DNA of 64,000 nt from Ziziphus jujuba (taxonomy: Eukaryota > Streptophyta > Magnoliopsida > Rosales > Rhamnaceae). The notes below the pieces were generated by a model, which searched no databases, was not told where the DNA came from, and saw only the letters and a list, made by a program, of their open reading frames with translations. This document shows, one piece after another, positions 1 through 11,560 of this stretch. The stretch is taken from assembly GCF_031755915.1 (NCBI RefSeq), contig NC_083390.1:23617001-23681000 (forward strand). The letters run 5' to 3'. The stretch's first letter is position 1; the number at the start of each line of letters is the position of its first letter. Made by a program: the position numbers and the translations under genes.

Positions 1-211
1 TTTTTCTCCTCGCCTATGGCCACAATGACGAAACGGAAAAGAGGTTACCATCTTTTACCAAAAATAAGTTCAGTAACAAACATGCTTGAATATTTTTGGT
101 AGGTAAACTAAAACTAGCATACTCAGACTAAAGACAGAACCCAATATTAATGTGTCATTCTCTAATGGTAAAAAGAAAATTCCATACAAAAACCTTACAA
201 AAGAATCTGTT
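1..211 (-). other. 3' flank / 3' UTR of SF3A1
   Basis: This stretch lies directly downstream of the SF3A1 stop codon on the minus strand. It is AT-rich with no supported ORF and should hold the 3' UTR and polyadenylation region. The window edge cuts the gene's downstream side. Confidence 0.6.
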
Positions 212-2772
212 TCATCTCTTTCTACCACCACGCTCTCTTAATGAAAGAGCAAGTGTTTCTCCAGCTCCAACATTGTAATAAGCAAGCGACATGTTGTCCT
301 TGAGAAACCCAGGTTTTCCACTCAATTTCTGTTTATTTGCAGGAAGTTGAATCTCTCCAGCAATTTTCTCTTTCAGACTCCCTACAGTTTCAGACAAAGA
401 CTGTACTGTGATTTCAAGAAGTTGACCCTTGAGATTTCCTTCATCCACGTTTGGAACAGAAATAGTAATGCGTACAGGTCCCTGCCAAAAATATAGAAGC
501 AACTTAGCCATAAAACAAAAAACTGAAAAAACAAAAAAATCATGCTAAAAATTTTAGAGTGAAAATAAACCAATTCAAAAGCAGTGTGTACCGGATGTTG
601 AGCCAAAAATTGGTCTTCCGGAACAAGCAAAGAATCATCAAGCTTTTGTCTCTTTGGCTCTGGTTCTTCAGGAAGAGGAGGAGGAGCTTCCTCAGGTGGG
701 GGTGGTGGAGGCATTCCCTGTGGCAATGGTGGTGGAGGCATCATAGGCATTGTGGGAGGGGGACCAGGAAGATGGGTATAAGGTCGGTGAACTGGCAGAG
801 GTGTAAACTGAGATCCCGGCGGCGGTGGTACAGGAATACTAGATGCATTCATAGACATAGAAGGCAATTGGGGTTGCCTATTCATTAGAAGGGATTGCTG
901 TCCAGAACCCATTTGCATAGGTGGTGGAGGCGGCCGAAGTGATTGCATCATTTGCATTTGCATAAGTGAGGGCCTGGGTGGAGGTACAGGGAGTCCACCA
1001 CTGCTCGGAGCAGAATACTGAACTGTGTTTGGAGGCACACGAGGAAGGTTTAAAGCCAGTCCGGGAGGTGGTGGAAGTGGCCGGACTGATGGTACACCAG
1101 GTTTTGGAGGAGGAGCTGCAGGACCAGGAAGGGTCCTTAAATCCAAGTTATTAGGATCATTCAGATCCTCACCATTCATATTCTGTGACATGGCTTGGTT
1201 AGCAGTTCGACCAATGCTTCCAGTATGACCATCCCATATAACCTGCTTCGGTTGCTCATCTTTCTTCTTTTCAATCTCAGCCTTTACGGCATTAGAGACT
1301 TCTTCTTCTGTGGTACCAAAAATATCAGGACGGGTCCTTGCAAGTCCCACAATATTTCTAGAGATTTCATCATCCTGAGCCAGAGTAGTTTCTCGAATCT
1401 TGGCAAACATTCTATCTTTCTGTTCTTTGTACTTAGGATCAATGAGGGAAATTCTCATGTGTTCAGACATCTCACTGATAGGAATTAGCTCACCAGTGAT
1501 CGGAGAAACAACATACTTGGTTGGGTCTCTTTCTGCAGGGATCCTCTCCTCAGGCCTCTTCCAGTTCTTCACGATTCTCATTGGCGGTTCTGGTTCTTCT
1601 GTATCCATCTTCTCATTCTTCTTTTCTTCATCATTGTCTGCAAGTCTAGCTGCTTTCATGCCCTCTTCAACAAGTTGCATCTCTTCTTCATCCATTTCCA
1701 TTTCCATCTCTTTGCCAGGCTCAACAATCTCTTCTTCAACAGTTGAAACCTTACTTCTCTTTATGACCTCCTCATGGGTCATTGGAGGCGGTAAGTCCTC
1801 ATCCTCATCGTCCACAAAGTCTATAGTCTCAACCACAACAAAGTCATGCCAATCAATCATGGCCATTTGTATCCTTTCTTGCTCAATCTCATCCTCAGCT
1901 TTCTGCCTAGCCTGCTCTTGCGACCGCTCCCATTCAAGCCGGTGCACACACCGTTCAAGCACAGTGGTCATGTCCGCAACGCTCTTCTTAAGCTTCTCTG
2001 TCAATCCCTTAGGAGGCATCAACACTTTCGAATAAGCATCCGCGAGCGAAGTGAAAAACATGAACATACTGTGAGTAGGCTTGAGAAAATGGAACTGTGG
2101 GTTATTGATCTCCCTACTTGTTAATCCCGTCAAAAAAGATTTCCCATTTCGAGCTACAAACTGAGCTGTCAGCTTAATGATATCCAGTTCTTCCCCAGTA
2201 ATCCCTTCAGGAAGCCTAACGGTATACTGCTCAGCTTCTGGGGGCTCAAGCACTTTCTTTACAGGTCTAAACTGGGCAGATGGATCCGGCTTTGCTGCTG
2301 CCGCAATTTCATTCTCATCAGCAGCAGTAGAAGTCGGTGGCGCTACAGAGGCACCCTCAGGTGCAGCTGAATCCGCCGGCTGCTGTGCAGAAGAAAGATT
2401 CTGGGCACGAAACTCAGACAATCTATGCTGATAATAAGCATGGTAAGGATCCGAAGGAATCAAGAAATTGAACTTGGCATTCCCTGTATTATTTGCTATG
2501 ATTCTCTTCTCAAATTCAGGCCCATTCTTGGCAACGAATTGAGCAGTTTTATCAACAATGTTTCTAATATCAGGAGGGGGATGAATTATCCCAATAGTTC
2601 TTGTGTGGGTTGCAATAGAAGCAGGAACAGAGTTGGTTTGGCTCTGTTCCTCTTTCAATTGATTCTCATCCTTCTTCTGTTCCTCCTCAGAAACTTGAGA
2701 TAGCGGAAGAGGACCAAGATTTCCATCAGAGGGCGGAGCAGGAAGGGGCAAAATAGCTCCTGTTCCTAACAT
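212..2772 (-). CDS. SF3A1: Splicing factor 3A subunit 1 (SF3A1/PRP21-like)
   Basis: Nuclear U2 snRNP component of the SF3a complex, needed for pre-spliceosome assembly. Two coding exons, complement(212..481, 592..2772); the 110-nt intron has GT at 591-590 and a ttttggcag acceptor, and rejoins HP|GPVRI in frame. The product is 816 aa, close to the roughly 785 aa of Arabidopsis. Visible domains: SURP1 at about residues 62-120 (IVDKTAQFVAKNGPEFE), SURP2 at about 197-254 (IIKLTAQFVARNGKSF), the acidic PRP21 core (DWHDFVVVETIDF), a long proline/methionine-rich linker, and a C-terminal ubiquitin-like domain ending in LRERGGRKR, encoded mostly by the last exon. The start is the first Met before the conserved N-terminus. 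Intact; no defects seen. Several long plus-strand Ser- or Arg-rich ORFs here are shadows of this gene. Confidence 0.96.
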
Positions 2773-3160
2773 ATTTTCTTTTTTTCCTTCACAAGCAAAT
2801 TAAAGAACACCTTGTCTACGAACTCATCTACAAAAACTTTCAAATCTATAAGCTACAAAATGAACGCAAACCCTAATAATAAATTCAATAAAGAAACCGA
2901 AAATTAACACCACGAATCAAACCTAAACATCCATCGCACCTGACTGTTCAACAAATTTCTTCGAACTCCGAAATTCGAAAATAATAGTGTTCTTCTTCTG
3001 GTTGCGGTTTGAAGATTGAAGAAATAAAAAAGCGAGACCGAGACAGAGTCGGCGGCCGTGTGGTGGTCTGGGGCTGAAACGTGAACGATCGAAGGAATGA
3101 GATACCTAATGGAACGCACCGTCTCGATGATTTCTCGAAATTACTTGGAAAAAAAAAAAT
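2773..3160 (-). promoter_or_regulatory. SF3A1 5' leader and proximal promoter
   Basis: Non-coding upstream region of SF3A1. A CAG|GTGCGA donor near 2938-2943 (minus strand) with a T-rich tract before the ATG suggests a leader intron, but the acceptor was not fixed. The start of the duplicated block (about 3165) lies immediately upstream, so the promoter abuts duplicated DNA. Confidence 0.4.
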
Positions 3161-3230
3161 TATTATGTAAATTTGGGTCTCTCACCTAAGCCCAAAACAA
3201 TTTGGGCTTGAGGTAAAAACCATTTAATAG

Positions 3231-3258
<28 letters not shown>
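3231..3258. repeat. (AT)n microsatellite
   Basis: About 14 AT dinucleotide units inside copy 1 of the duplicated block. Confidence 0.9.
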
Positions 3259-3263
<5 letters not shown>

Positions 3264-3779
3264 TTTTTCTTTATTCCTAGAATTTCAGTCTCTCAAACAA
3301 TCGAGTTTTCTAATATTTGGCCCAAAAAAAAAAAAAAAAAAGAGATGGCTAATAATTTAAAATATTTATTTAAGAAAATAATCTTAAGGCCTGTTTGGCC
3401 ATGTTTTCTATTTTCTGTTTTTGAAATATTGTTTTCAGAAATGAAAATAGAAAACTGTTTTCCCTTGTTTAATAAAAACAAAGAGCGTTTGGCCATTAAT
3501 GTTTGAAAACAGTTTTCAACACTAAAAAACAAAAAATATATTTGGTTACATGTTTTTAAACAGTTTTTTATTTTTGTTTTTTTTTTGGTATATTTGTTTT
3601 TTTTTTTCTTTCATACAAATAACCTTATATATATAATATGCAGCTATAATATATTTATATAGATTTACATAATATTAATTCATTCACATATTAATGAATT
3701 ATATACATATATATAATATAAAATATATTGAAATATAATATATACATATACATAATATAATGAATTGTTGCCACTAGGA

Positions 3780-5628
3780 AGATTTAAATTTAATGGATGC
3801 TAGATCCTTCCCTAAACTCTTTGCAACACCCTTATGGATAACCATGTCCACCCAGAACCCATTGCTCTTGAAGAGCTTTTTTCCATCCATTCCCCTGTTG
3901 TAGACTGCACTAGGGACAATACATCTGGGTGTTATCTTTCTTGACGAAGAAAGAAAATACCTAAATAAGACAACTTACCTTGATCCCTATGTCAGTATTC
4001 TGCAACCAAGAAGGCAGTTCTCCCACGAAAAAACTTCCATTCATAGCCAAACAACTTACAACGAGCAAAATCTCTTCAAAACTTCTCAAAGTCATCAGAG
4101 GTAGACCTTACAGTAACACCATAAAATGACTACTTTTCTCTAACATAATTTGTTTTCCAAGGAACAGGATATAGAACCAATGATCGCAGATGTTGAATGC
4201 CTTAACTACCTGGATGGCCCATATACTAGGCTGATTACCATTAAAGCATTTAGCATGTAGACTTTGCTGCAAATTGGAAGACTTCAATGGAACATGGAGG
4301 AACAAGCAACTTCTTGGAAGTTTAGCGCCAACACCTAATAAAAATTGCAGAAAAACACTATCAATACATGCTGCAACGCTTACTCAGAAAAGACACAGGC
4401 TTGCTAAAAGATGCCTAAACTGTCAAAATTCATAGCAATTCTATAATTAACAGAAGCTTTCATGAAAAAGAAAAAAAAAAAAAAAAAGCAAAGGTCTTGT
4501 TTCAATTATTTGCAATACACGCAAAAGCAGCGACATTTTGAATTTATATAATATACACACTACGAACCTTCAAGCCTTTCACCTGCTCTTGTAAATACCC
4601 TTTATGGAGAAACATCAACTATGATGGTTGAAGTTGGCCAACTAAGCCTATATGGCTGAGTATCCATGCCATCTGATAGCAAAACAATGCAAAATGAAGG
4701 AGAATACCATTAAAATCTCAAAATGAAATAGAGAAACTGGAGCCTATATGGCCGAGTATCCATGCCATCTGATAGCAAAACAACCTGCAAAATGAAGGAG
4801 AATACCATTAAAATCTCAAAATGAAATAGAGAAACTGGTTTTTTCAGCCAATCCTTGGATTAACAAAGTACCTGCTTAAGTCCATCAATATGGTTCACTG
4901 TACGGAGCAACTTATCATCAATGAACTTAGTTGCTATGCAATAGGGGTGCAGAGATTTCCTCATACCCATCTGAATATGAGGACTAACAAAGCAACCAGC
5001 GTACGGATCAACAAAAAAGGCTCTGCATTTACAAAGCATAAATGAGATACATATTTAAAATGACATGGACAATGTTTCAAAACATAATGCTTCAATATCG
5101 ACATTAAGGAACAGGGCTAAGCTTAACTAATTGTTAAATTGCCTAAATAAGAACAAAAATAGTAAAACGTTAAAAATTGGCAAATGGGGGATTAATTGCC
5201 TGGTCGATGGGTCTCCTGAAAACGAAGAGAAGCGACATTAATGGCGGCTCGGATAATGGGTCATCATCCTCGTGAAGTTTAGCTCTCAGCCAGCCATTTC
5301 TGTTTGTCTTTGAAGCGTGGGTCACCGATCGGCGCAAGATAGAAGTAGTGGGAGGGGCATGAGAAAAGCTCAGAAAACATTCCATAAACTGTTGCAGAGC
5401 AATCCTCAAAGACGATGACGAAAAAACAGAGAGAGAATTGGAGTAATCATCGGCATTGAGCTCCGAATAAAGTAAAACAAAGTCGAGCGGCGATGGTGAG
5501 AGAACAGTCGAGTGGTGAAGGTGAGAAAACAGGTGGAAACATCTTTTTGATGTTTTCCCAATTTTGTTTTTTTTTGTTAATTTGTTTTCTGGATTTGTTT
5601 TTAGAAACAAATGGCCAAACAAGTGCAA
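3780..5628 (-). pseudogene. Decayed LCMT-type SAM-dependent methyltransferase gene
   Basis: Minus-strand exon relics of a plant leucine-carboxyl-methyltransferase-family (putative SAM-dependent methyltransferase, plastid type) gene lie in the correct order. Exon 1 (about 5628-5205) has a transit-peptide-like start, WLRAKLHEDDDP and ASLRFQETHRP. Exon 2 (about 5024-4872) has FFVDPYAGCFVSP. Exon 3 (about 4785-4565) has VVLLSDGMDTRPYRL and SWPTSTII. Exon 4 (about 4318-4220) has FLHVPLKSSNLQQSLHAK. Exon 5 (about 4110-3990) has SFEEILLVVSCLAMNGSFF. The last exon (about 3940-3790) has LFKSNGFWVDMV. Disabling changes: a frameshift near 5252-5260, an in-frame TAA at 4602-4604 where the family has Glu (SPERVF), and a 96-bp duplication of the exon 3 start. 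Introns are retained, so this was genomic capture, not a processed copy. Confidence 0.8.
4645..4838. repeat. 96-bp tandem duplication in the pseudogene
   Basis: Two adjacent copies (4645-4740 and 4741-4838) with only a few differences. Each holds the start of exon 3 of the methyltransferase relic (LLSDGMDT...PYRL on the minus strand) and the preceding intron sequence. Confidence 0.85.
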
Positions 5629-5889
5629 GATTGTTTTAGAAACAAATTTCTGTTTTCAAGAACAGAAAACTGTTCTAAAAACAGTTGGCCAAACAGGGGC
5701 TTAGGTTTCTATTGGGATGCCACGAGACAAAACAAAATCAATTCAAATATATATATATATATATATATAAATATATCTTAGGATAATAACTCTCTATTTT
5801 ATTTACTTTTTTTCTTTTTTTTTGGAAAAAGAAAAGATTAACCTAAATTAATTTCAATAGCTATGGTAAGGTGCTCTCATTCCTTGTCC

Positions 5890-6806
5890 CAGGCCAGTAC
5901 ACCATGGCCATTTGTTCTCACTTTCTTGGTCAACTTTTCTGTGTATAAAATTTTTGCTCATTTATGAATAGAATTTTAATTTGATTCTGCTTTTTTTTTT
6001 TTCTTGGTGTTTTTTAAAAGAATTGATATGGTAGTTCGATTTTATCATTTTTTTGTTATGGACAAATATAGTTTAGAAAATGGATTAATTTATAATCAAT
6101 TAAAGAGAGAGCGAATGCTAGTATTTAGCATCATTGTTGTTTGGTTTAAGTATTTAACTAGTCTGATAGAGGATTGCTAGCCAGGTCAATATTGGAAGTC
6201 CAAGTGACAAACCCAGTTGAAGTTTATCTAAATAGAATCCTAGGCAAATCAATCTTTTCCATGATTTGTTGGAAGAGAGAAAAGAGACATTGCAAAAGCT
6301 ACAGGCATTTGGAAATATTGCTAAGAAACATTAAATGAGACTAAACCTCTTGTTTCTGTCTGAAACTCAAAGAAACATGTACAGCTTAGTGCATTTTTGT
6401 TGTGTTTCCAATGCAATAATGGCAGCAAAATGCAAATCTTGGTAGCAACAGTTTGGTTCAATAGAAATTTTATGAATTCTGGTACTCGACTTTTCTTATT
6501 GGGGATGGGAAATTGGCAAGAAAAATGGAGTTGTGACTACCTACTTTCCCTCCATGACCAGCATTTGGGAGATCTGTTAATCGGTCTGTTCAAAAGGTAA
6601 GCAAATCTGGCAAGATATCATAAAAGGGAAATGAATAATATTAACATAACTCTCTGCAATTAATAGCTAAAAGTACTTTTTTAATTTGGCATTTCAATTT
6701 TCAAACACAACTTTTAAATAGCAAAAACGATCATAAATAAATAAATAAATAAAGTCACAGTTTTAACATATACTACTACTACTATAAACTGATCAAAGCT
6801 AACGAA
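5890..6806 (+). pseudogene. Truncated, dead copy of the YCED2 5' half
   Basis: Lower-identity copy of the intact YCED2 gene next door. It keeps the start-codon context (caccATGGCCAT near 5902) and most of the exon encoding KWSCDYLLSL (about 6507-6598). That exon has lost its first part (RSSPRRLITIST) and an internal segment (EDKQQKNAQVSIN). Homology stops near 6806 and no counterparts of exons 5-9 follow. It cannot encode a DUF177 domain. A 67-aa ORF at 6397-6600 is a remnant, not a gene. Confidence 0.8.
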
Positions 6807-7305
6807 CCAATGCTATAAATCAACCAGAAGTCATACACGAAAATCCTGGGTTGAAAAAGGAAACATCTACAATATATGCTACAAGGAAAGTCTTAAAAAT
6901 AATTATCCATTGCATATAATCTTCTTTACAAGCGGACAACATGTTAAAAAATAAAAAATAAAAAATAAAAAATAAACCCATACTTTTTAGACCATTGAAA
7001 TAATTATCTTTTCTTCAAATGTGCAAACTTGGCTTTATGATAGAAACCACTAGAGTACACTTTAGATCATAATATAAGGTAAAATCATAATTCCTTTTTA
7101 ATTTACAAATATTAAAGTCTTCAAAAGAAAAATACAAAATAAATAATTATTATTTTGTTTTATTCAGTAATATTTACTAAAATATTCACAAAATTTAATG
7201 AACAAATGGTGTAATAAATGTTATAGCAATATTTAAGCGATTTATTTTTTTTAATTTATTCAATCAATAACATTTATTCAATCAATAAATAAATAAAATA
7301 TTTAG
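6807..7305. other. AT-rich spacer
   Basis: Spacer between the two duplicated blocks. It contains an (AAAAAT)n-like tract near 6950-6975 and TTTATT/AATAAA runs. No gene or element boundary seen. Confidence 0.5.
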
Positions 7306-7548
7306 TAGAATTTGGGCTTCTCACCTATGTCCAAAACAATTTGGGCTTGAGGCTAAAACGTTATTATTTATTTATTTATTTTTCACAGGAATTTCAGTAT
7401 AAAATTTGGATCTGAATCGAATTGTCTAATAATTTAATATATATATATATATATATAAAATCAGAAGTTTCTATTGGATGCTACAAGGCAGAACAAAATC
7501 AATTAAAAAATATCTATCATTTTTTTCCAAAAAAATATCTATAGGATA

Positions 7549-7579
<31 letters not shown>

Positions 7580-9290
7580 TAAGGATGAAACATTAGCATA
7601 TTTAATTTAAATAGCTAGGATAAGGTTCCGACTTTCTCTGTTCCAGTGCACCATGGCCACTTGTTCTTACCTTCCCAGTCAAGCTCGAATCATAAGCAGT
7701 ATGTACTATATCTATATGCGACTTTTTCCTGGGTTTTGGTTTTTGCTTACTAATGAATAAGATGTTTAATCTGATTCATTTTTTTGGTATATTTTGAAGG
7801 AACACAGCCTCGGATATCCAAGCAAAGAATTTCATGTATCAGTGTAAGTTTAACCAGTTCAACTCTCTTGATAAGTTTATTTAACATGGAAAGAGAAAAT
7901 GGCAACTATATTTGTGTAATTATTTTGAACTTGTAATAATACAAATATATTGAAGTGATGTTTCTTGAATACAAGAACCTTTTAGTTTCAGAGTCACTTT
8001 GGGTTTTGTCATTTTTGGTATAACTAGAAAATGGATTAGCATATAATCAATTAGTTTTTATTTTTATTTTTTTTGGTTAGTGGTACGTACTTTACCTTCT
8101 GTTTCTTTTTTTTTTTTTTTTTTTTTTTTTTTGAGTAGAAGTGGTAGGTACTTTACTGTATCAATCATGATGCAGGGTAGTTCATAACTTCATAATAATT
8201 GAACGGAATTAAGTTTGCACTTGATGGCCATTGAACTAAGACTAAAATTTGCGTTGAAATTGAAATTTGTGTCATTGCAGAGCCAAAAATAGATTATTAA
8301 CTCAAATTGTATGCATACCAAATATGTGTCATAGTTAAGCAAAATGCAAATGCAAGTTGATCTAGACTTTTGTTGAGTGTAAAAGCTGTTAAACTGAAAG
8401 GTGGGAATTGGATAAATGAATCATGGAGAATGTGTAATGGTCATCATGGTTGCTTTGTGACAGCAGGGATATATTATGTTGTTAAAGACGAATGAGGATG
8501 TGGTATAAAGAACAATTAGTTGCAGACGAACAGTGCCACACCCAGCTGAACTTTATATAAATCGATGCCTAGCCAGATCAATCTCTAGTTTCTGCCTTAA
8601 ACTGAAAGAAACATGCATTGCATAGAACCTTTGTTATACACCCATACGAATTATCACTTATTCTTTAAACAGTAAAGTTCATAACTAGTTTTGTATGTAT
8701 TTTTCTTGTTTTGGTACTGTTATTGCTTCCATTGCAAAGATGGTGCCTCCTATATAAGAGCAAGAATAATGGCAGTAAAATGCAAACCTTGGTAGCAACT
8801 GCTTGGTTCAATAGAAAGTTGATGAAATATGGTATTTGATTTTTCTTATGTGGGATTAAAACAGATTAACAGAAAAAATGGCATGAGATCAAGTCCACGC
8901 CGTCTGATCACAATATCAACCGGAGATGGGAAATGGCAAGGAAAATGGAGTTGTGACTACCTTCTTTCCCTCCAAGACCTGCATTTGGAAGATCTGTTGG
9001 AGGATAAACAGCAAAAGAATGCTCAAGTTTCTATCAATCTCTCCGTTCAAAAGGTTAGCAAAAACTTGCAATACGACTATCATATAGAAATGTATAATAT
9101 TGCACACTCTCTGCAATTTATAGCCACCAAACTACTTTTGTTAATTTGGCATTTCAATAATTTTCAAAGACAATTTTCCAAAATATTATGGTATGCAACA
9201 CTGTCATTGACATTAGTTAAAAAGACTAAAATGATCATTAAAAAAGTCACTGTTTTAACATATTCTACTTGTATGAACTGATCAAAGTTA
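7306..9290 (+). repeat. Duplicated block, copy 2 (uninterrupted)
   Basis: Partner of the block beginning at 3165. It includes the promoter and exons 1-4 of the intact YCED2 gene. The junction aaaatcagaagtttctattgg (about 7458-7478) corresponds to the site where copy 1 carries the TIR element, and so serves as a related empty site. Confidence 0.8.
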
Positions 9291-10600
9291 TTGTCCTTGT
9301 GTTTCTTAGCATGCAAGCTTTGGCTTCACTGTTGATGGAAGGATCATCACCTCCTTCACCAGAAAATGCAGCAACTGCTCTTCTCCATATTGCCGGCAGG
9401 TATTTTTTGTCGGAAAATAATAACGAATTGATGCTAAACCGTCCTGAATCAATACACCGTTTGCATATGTTTAGGGAAACAAAAACTTTAAAAATTGCAA
9501 TGGATTTGAATATTATAGAATAGTATAAAAAGAAAATTTATATTAAAACTGCAAACTTGATTAAAAGGAAATTTGTTTACAGAAATTTACAAAATACAAA
9601 GAAATAAAACTACATTTTGTATATAAAATTGTTTGTTTCTATTTTGTCTCGCTTAACCACCATTGTTTAACTGATCCTTGCATTTCAATCCACTGAGATT
9701 GCATTCAATTTGTTCTCATATTATACCCATTATCAAACTCTTTCTCAGAGTTTTCTCTGAACTTTCTCAGCCGAGAAATCATGCACATGGCACTAACTTA
9801 TTTGTTTGGTTTTTTCTAGCTTCCCATCTGATGTATTCTTGAAGTTACATATTTGTTTTATATATATGTGTATGTGTGTGTGTGTGTGTGTTTGTGTGTT
9901 ATATACTATTTCATATGTATAAGAAATATTATGCTACATCTTTCAATCTCTACAATTGAAATCTCTCTCCCTTTCTGTTCATATTGTAACAGATAGATAC
10001 TAATTTTAATGTTTGGGTTCTTCCATCAAGCCGATTCAATCGACATCAACATGAAGTTTGTTTACCAGAAATTGGAGGAGATGATCCATCAGTAACTTTC
10101 TCTATGTTAAACCTTCTCTTTCATTATTTTTTTCTTCTCTCTTTTCACTCTTACCAAACAGAGATTTTTACACCAAAAACAGGTGATTTATGTGAAACCT
10201 GGAAATGAAGCTGATCTTGATTCACTAGTACAAGACACAATACGCCTTACAACCTCCATAAAAGTATTAAAATCTCTTACCATAATATGATTATGAATAG
10301 ATGATTTATCAAAAACAAAATGATCATGAAAATGTATGTTTTTGCTGATTGTGAGTGTGAAATTGCAGGACACTTGCTCAGAATTGTGTGAGAAATCAAC
10401 ATTTACAATGAACTGTAAGTGTGTTTTTGCTAATGGCCAAAAAAGCATTGAGGTCAATTTCACAATCAATCTAAGCAATAATTTTTCTTATAATTAAATA
10501 AATAAATACTTTGTTTACAGATATTGGTGGACCAAAAACCAGTGGTTCTATTGATGGGAGGTGGTCTAGACTCTTGAAGCTAAGGAATACAATTTCATAA
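7653..10600 (+). CDS. YCED2: Large rRNA subunit accumulation protein YCED homolog 2 (DUF177), plastid
   Basis: DUF177/YceD family; bacterial YceD supports 23S rRNA accumulation and plant members are plastid-targeted. Exons: 7653-7698, optionally 7800-7841, 8283-8308, 8865-9053, 9310-9399, 9993-10091, 10183-10263, 10369-10414 and 10521-10600. Frames join throughout, giving 218 aa without or 232 aa with the 42-nt second exon. Landmarks: a Ser/Arg/Gln-rich transit-like start (MATCSYLPSQARIIS), GKWQGKWSCDYLLSLQDLHL, HASFGFTVDGRIITSFTRKC, the Cys cluster CSNCSSPYC, then IGGDDPS, YVKPGNEADLDSLVQDTIRL, DTCSELCEKS and DGRWSRLLKLRN. Splice signals are canonical from exon 4 on; the N-terminal junctions are less certain because 8280 and 8282 form tandem acceptors. 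The promoter is shared by duplication with the dead upstream copy. Intact. Confidence 0.88.
9865..9890. repeat. (TG)n microsatellite in a YCED2 intron
   Basis: A gtgtgtgtgtgtgtgt run preceded by tatatatgtgta in the intron after the Cys-cluster exon. Confidence 0.85.
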
Positions 10601-10618
10601 CAAAAATTTATACTTATT

Positions 10619-10650
<32 letters not shown>

Positions 10651-11560
10651 AAATATATTAATGTGAATATTATTTTGTTAAGACAATATATAAAAAAGTA
10701 AAAAGTTTTCTCTTAATCAAATGCATTATATTTCTATTACAGTTTATGGTAATCCTACTTTATTCATTAAAGCAAATTGTTGTTCAAGTATTCTAGATTC
10801 ATATGCTGCGCATAAAGTACATGACAATTGAAAACTTATGCATCTTAATTGTCTTTTATACATTTAATATTATTGTATTTCAATTACTATAAATAAATAA
10901 AAGAAAACTTTTAATCTATTCATTTATGTATATTTATCTTAAAATTGTTCATATTTTGTTAATTATATATATGACACCATATTTAAATTTTAGAAAGATT
11001 ATAATAAATATAAATTGAGTTAAATCGATAAGTGTTAAAATATTCATTTTATATGGAACATAATTTAGGGAAATCTTTAAATGTAATTATTTATTATCTA
11101 TTAATAAAAATAAAGTAAAATGCCCTTGGGTTTCTCTCCCCTCCCCCTCTACGCTGTCGTTTTGCTTTGCATCACACAAGCCGAGTTTGGGGTTAAAAAA
11201 CCAAGTAGCCGGCGCAGAAACAAGAACGAGCTTATACGCAACGTTTCTAGAGAAACCCAAAAAGGTTGACGAAGAGACAGTAGTCAACAAGACTCTTTTG
11301 GCTGAGCTTTGCATCAGAGCCGTGGACTTTTAGTCTGACGGTTCACAACGCATGAAAGTCTTTTAAGAATTTGTTAAAACTGTTTTAGTAACACGTGTCG
11401 CGTTCTCATCGGTACAAAAACATCAAATTCAAAATGAAAACTTTTTCCAAACAGAACGAATTTTAAAGCGGCTTTGGTTTTACGCGCACAGAGTTTGAGC
11501 CGTCTTACCGACCTTCTTCTTAAGCCTCTTAAATCACGCTGAACCGCCATTGTCAACCTG
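10601..11560. other. YCED2 3' flank and DRE2 promoter region
   Basis: After the YCED2 stop there is an AT-rich stretch with a (TA)n run near 10629-10650. From about 11120 base composition becomes GC-richer (ctcccctccccctctacgctgtcg), consistent with a promoter or first transcribed sequence of DRE2. No ORF here looks real. Confidence 0.5.

Larger units (their letters stand above)
3387..5700. mobile_element. PIF/Harbinger-like TIR element carrying a gene
   Basis: A 2314-bp element bounded by inverted termini. The left end reads AGGCCTGTTTGGCC (3387-3400) and the reverse complement of the right end reads GCCCCTGTTTGGCC (5687-5700); 11 contiguous bases (CCTGTTTGGCC) match. Subterminal T-rich gttttc / tgttttt motifs are also mirrored. 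TTA flanks both sides (3384-3386 and 5701-5703), a 3-bp target-site duplication of the kind made by PIF/Harbinger elements. The uninterrupted copy 2 of the surrounding block (near 7466) has no insert. No transposase ORF was found, so it is non-autonomous. The interior is a decayed methyltransferase gene, complete from N-terminal exon to C-terminal exon. A hAT-type origin is less likely because no 8-bp duplication is seen. Confidence 0.75.
3165..6806 (+). repeat. Duplicated block, copy 1 (interrupted)
   Basis: Copy 1 of a direct duplication whose copy 2 is at about 7306-9290. Shared landmarks, in order: the 'cccaaaacaatttgggcttg' segment (about 3190 and 7330); 'gtttctattgg' followed by 'acaaaatcaatt' (about 5705 and 7467); the 'caccatggcca' start region (about 5900 and 7650); and the 'atggagttgtgactacct' exon segment (about 6525 and 8945). 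The block is split by a TIR element at 3387-5700 that copy 2 lacks. Homology ends near 6806, before the downstream exons of the gene. Confidence 0.85.

Noticed and set aside
1400..2035. 211-aa Ser-rich plus-strand ORF
   Set aside because: It is the antisense shadow of Glu/Asp/Lys-rich SF3A1 codons.
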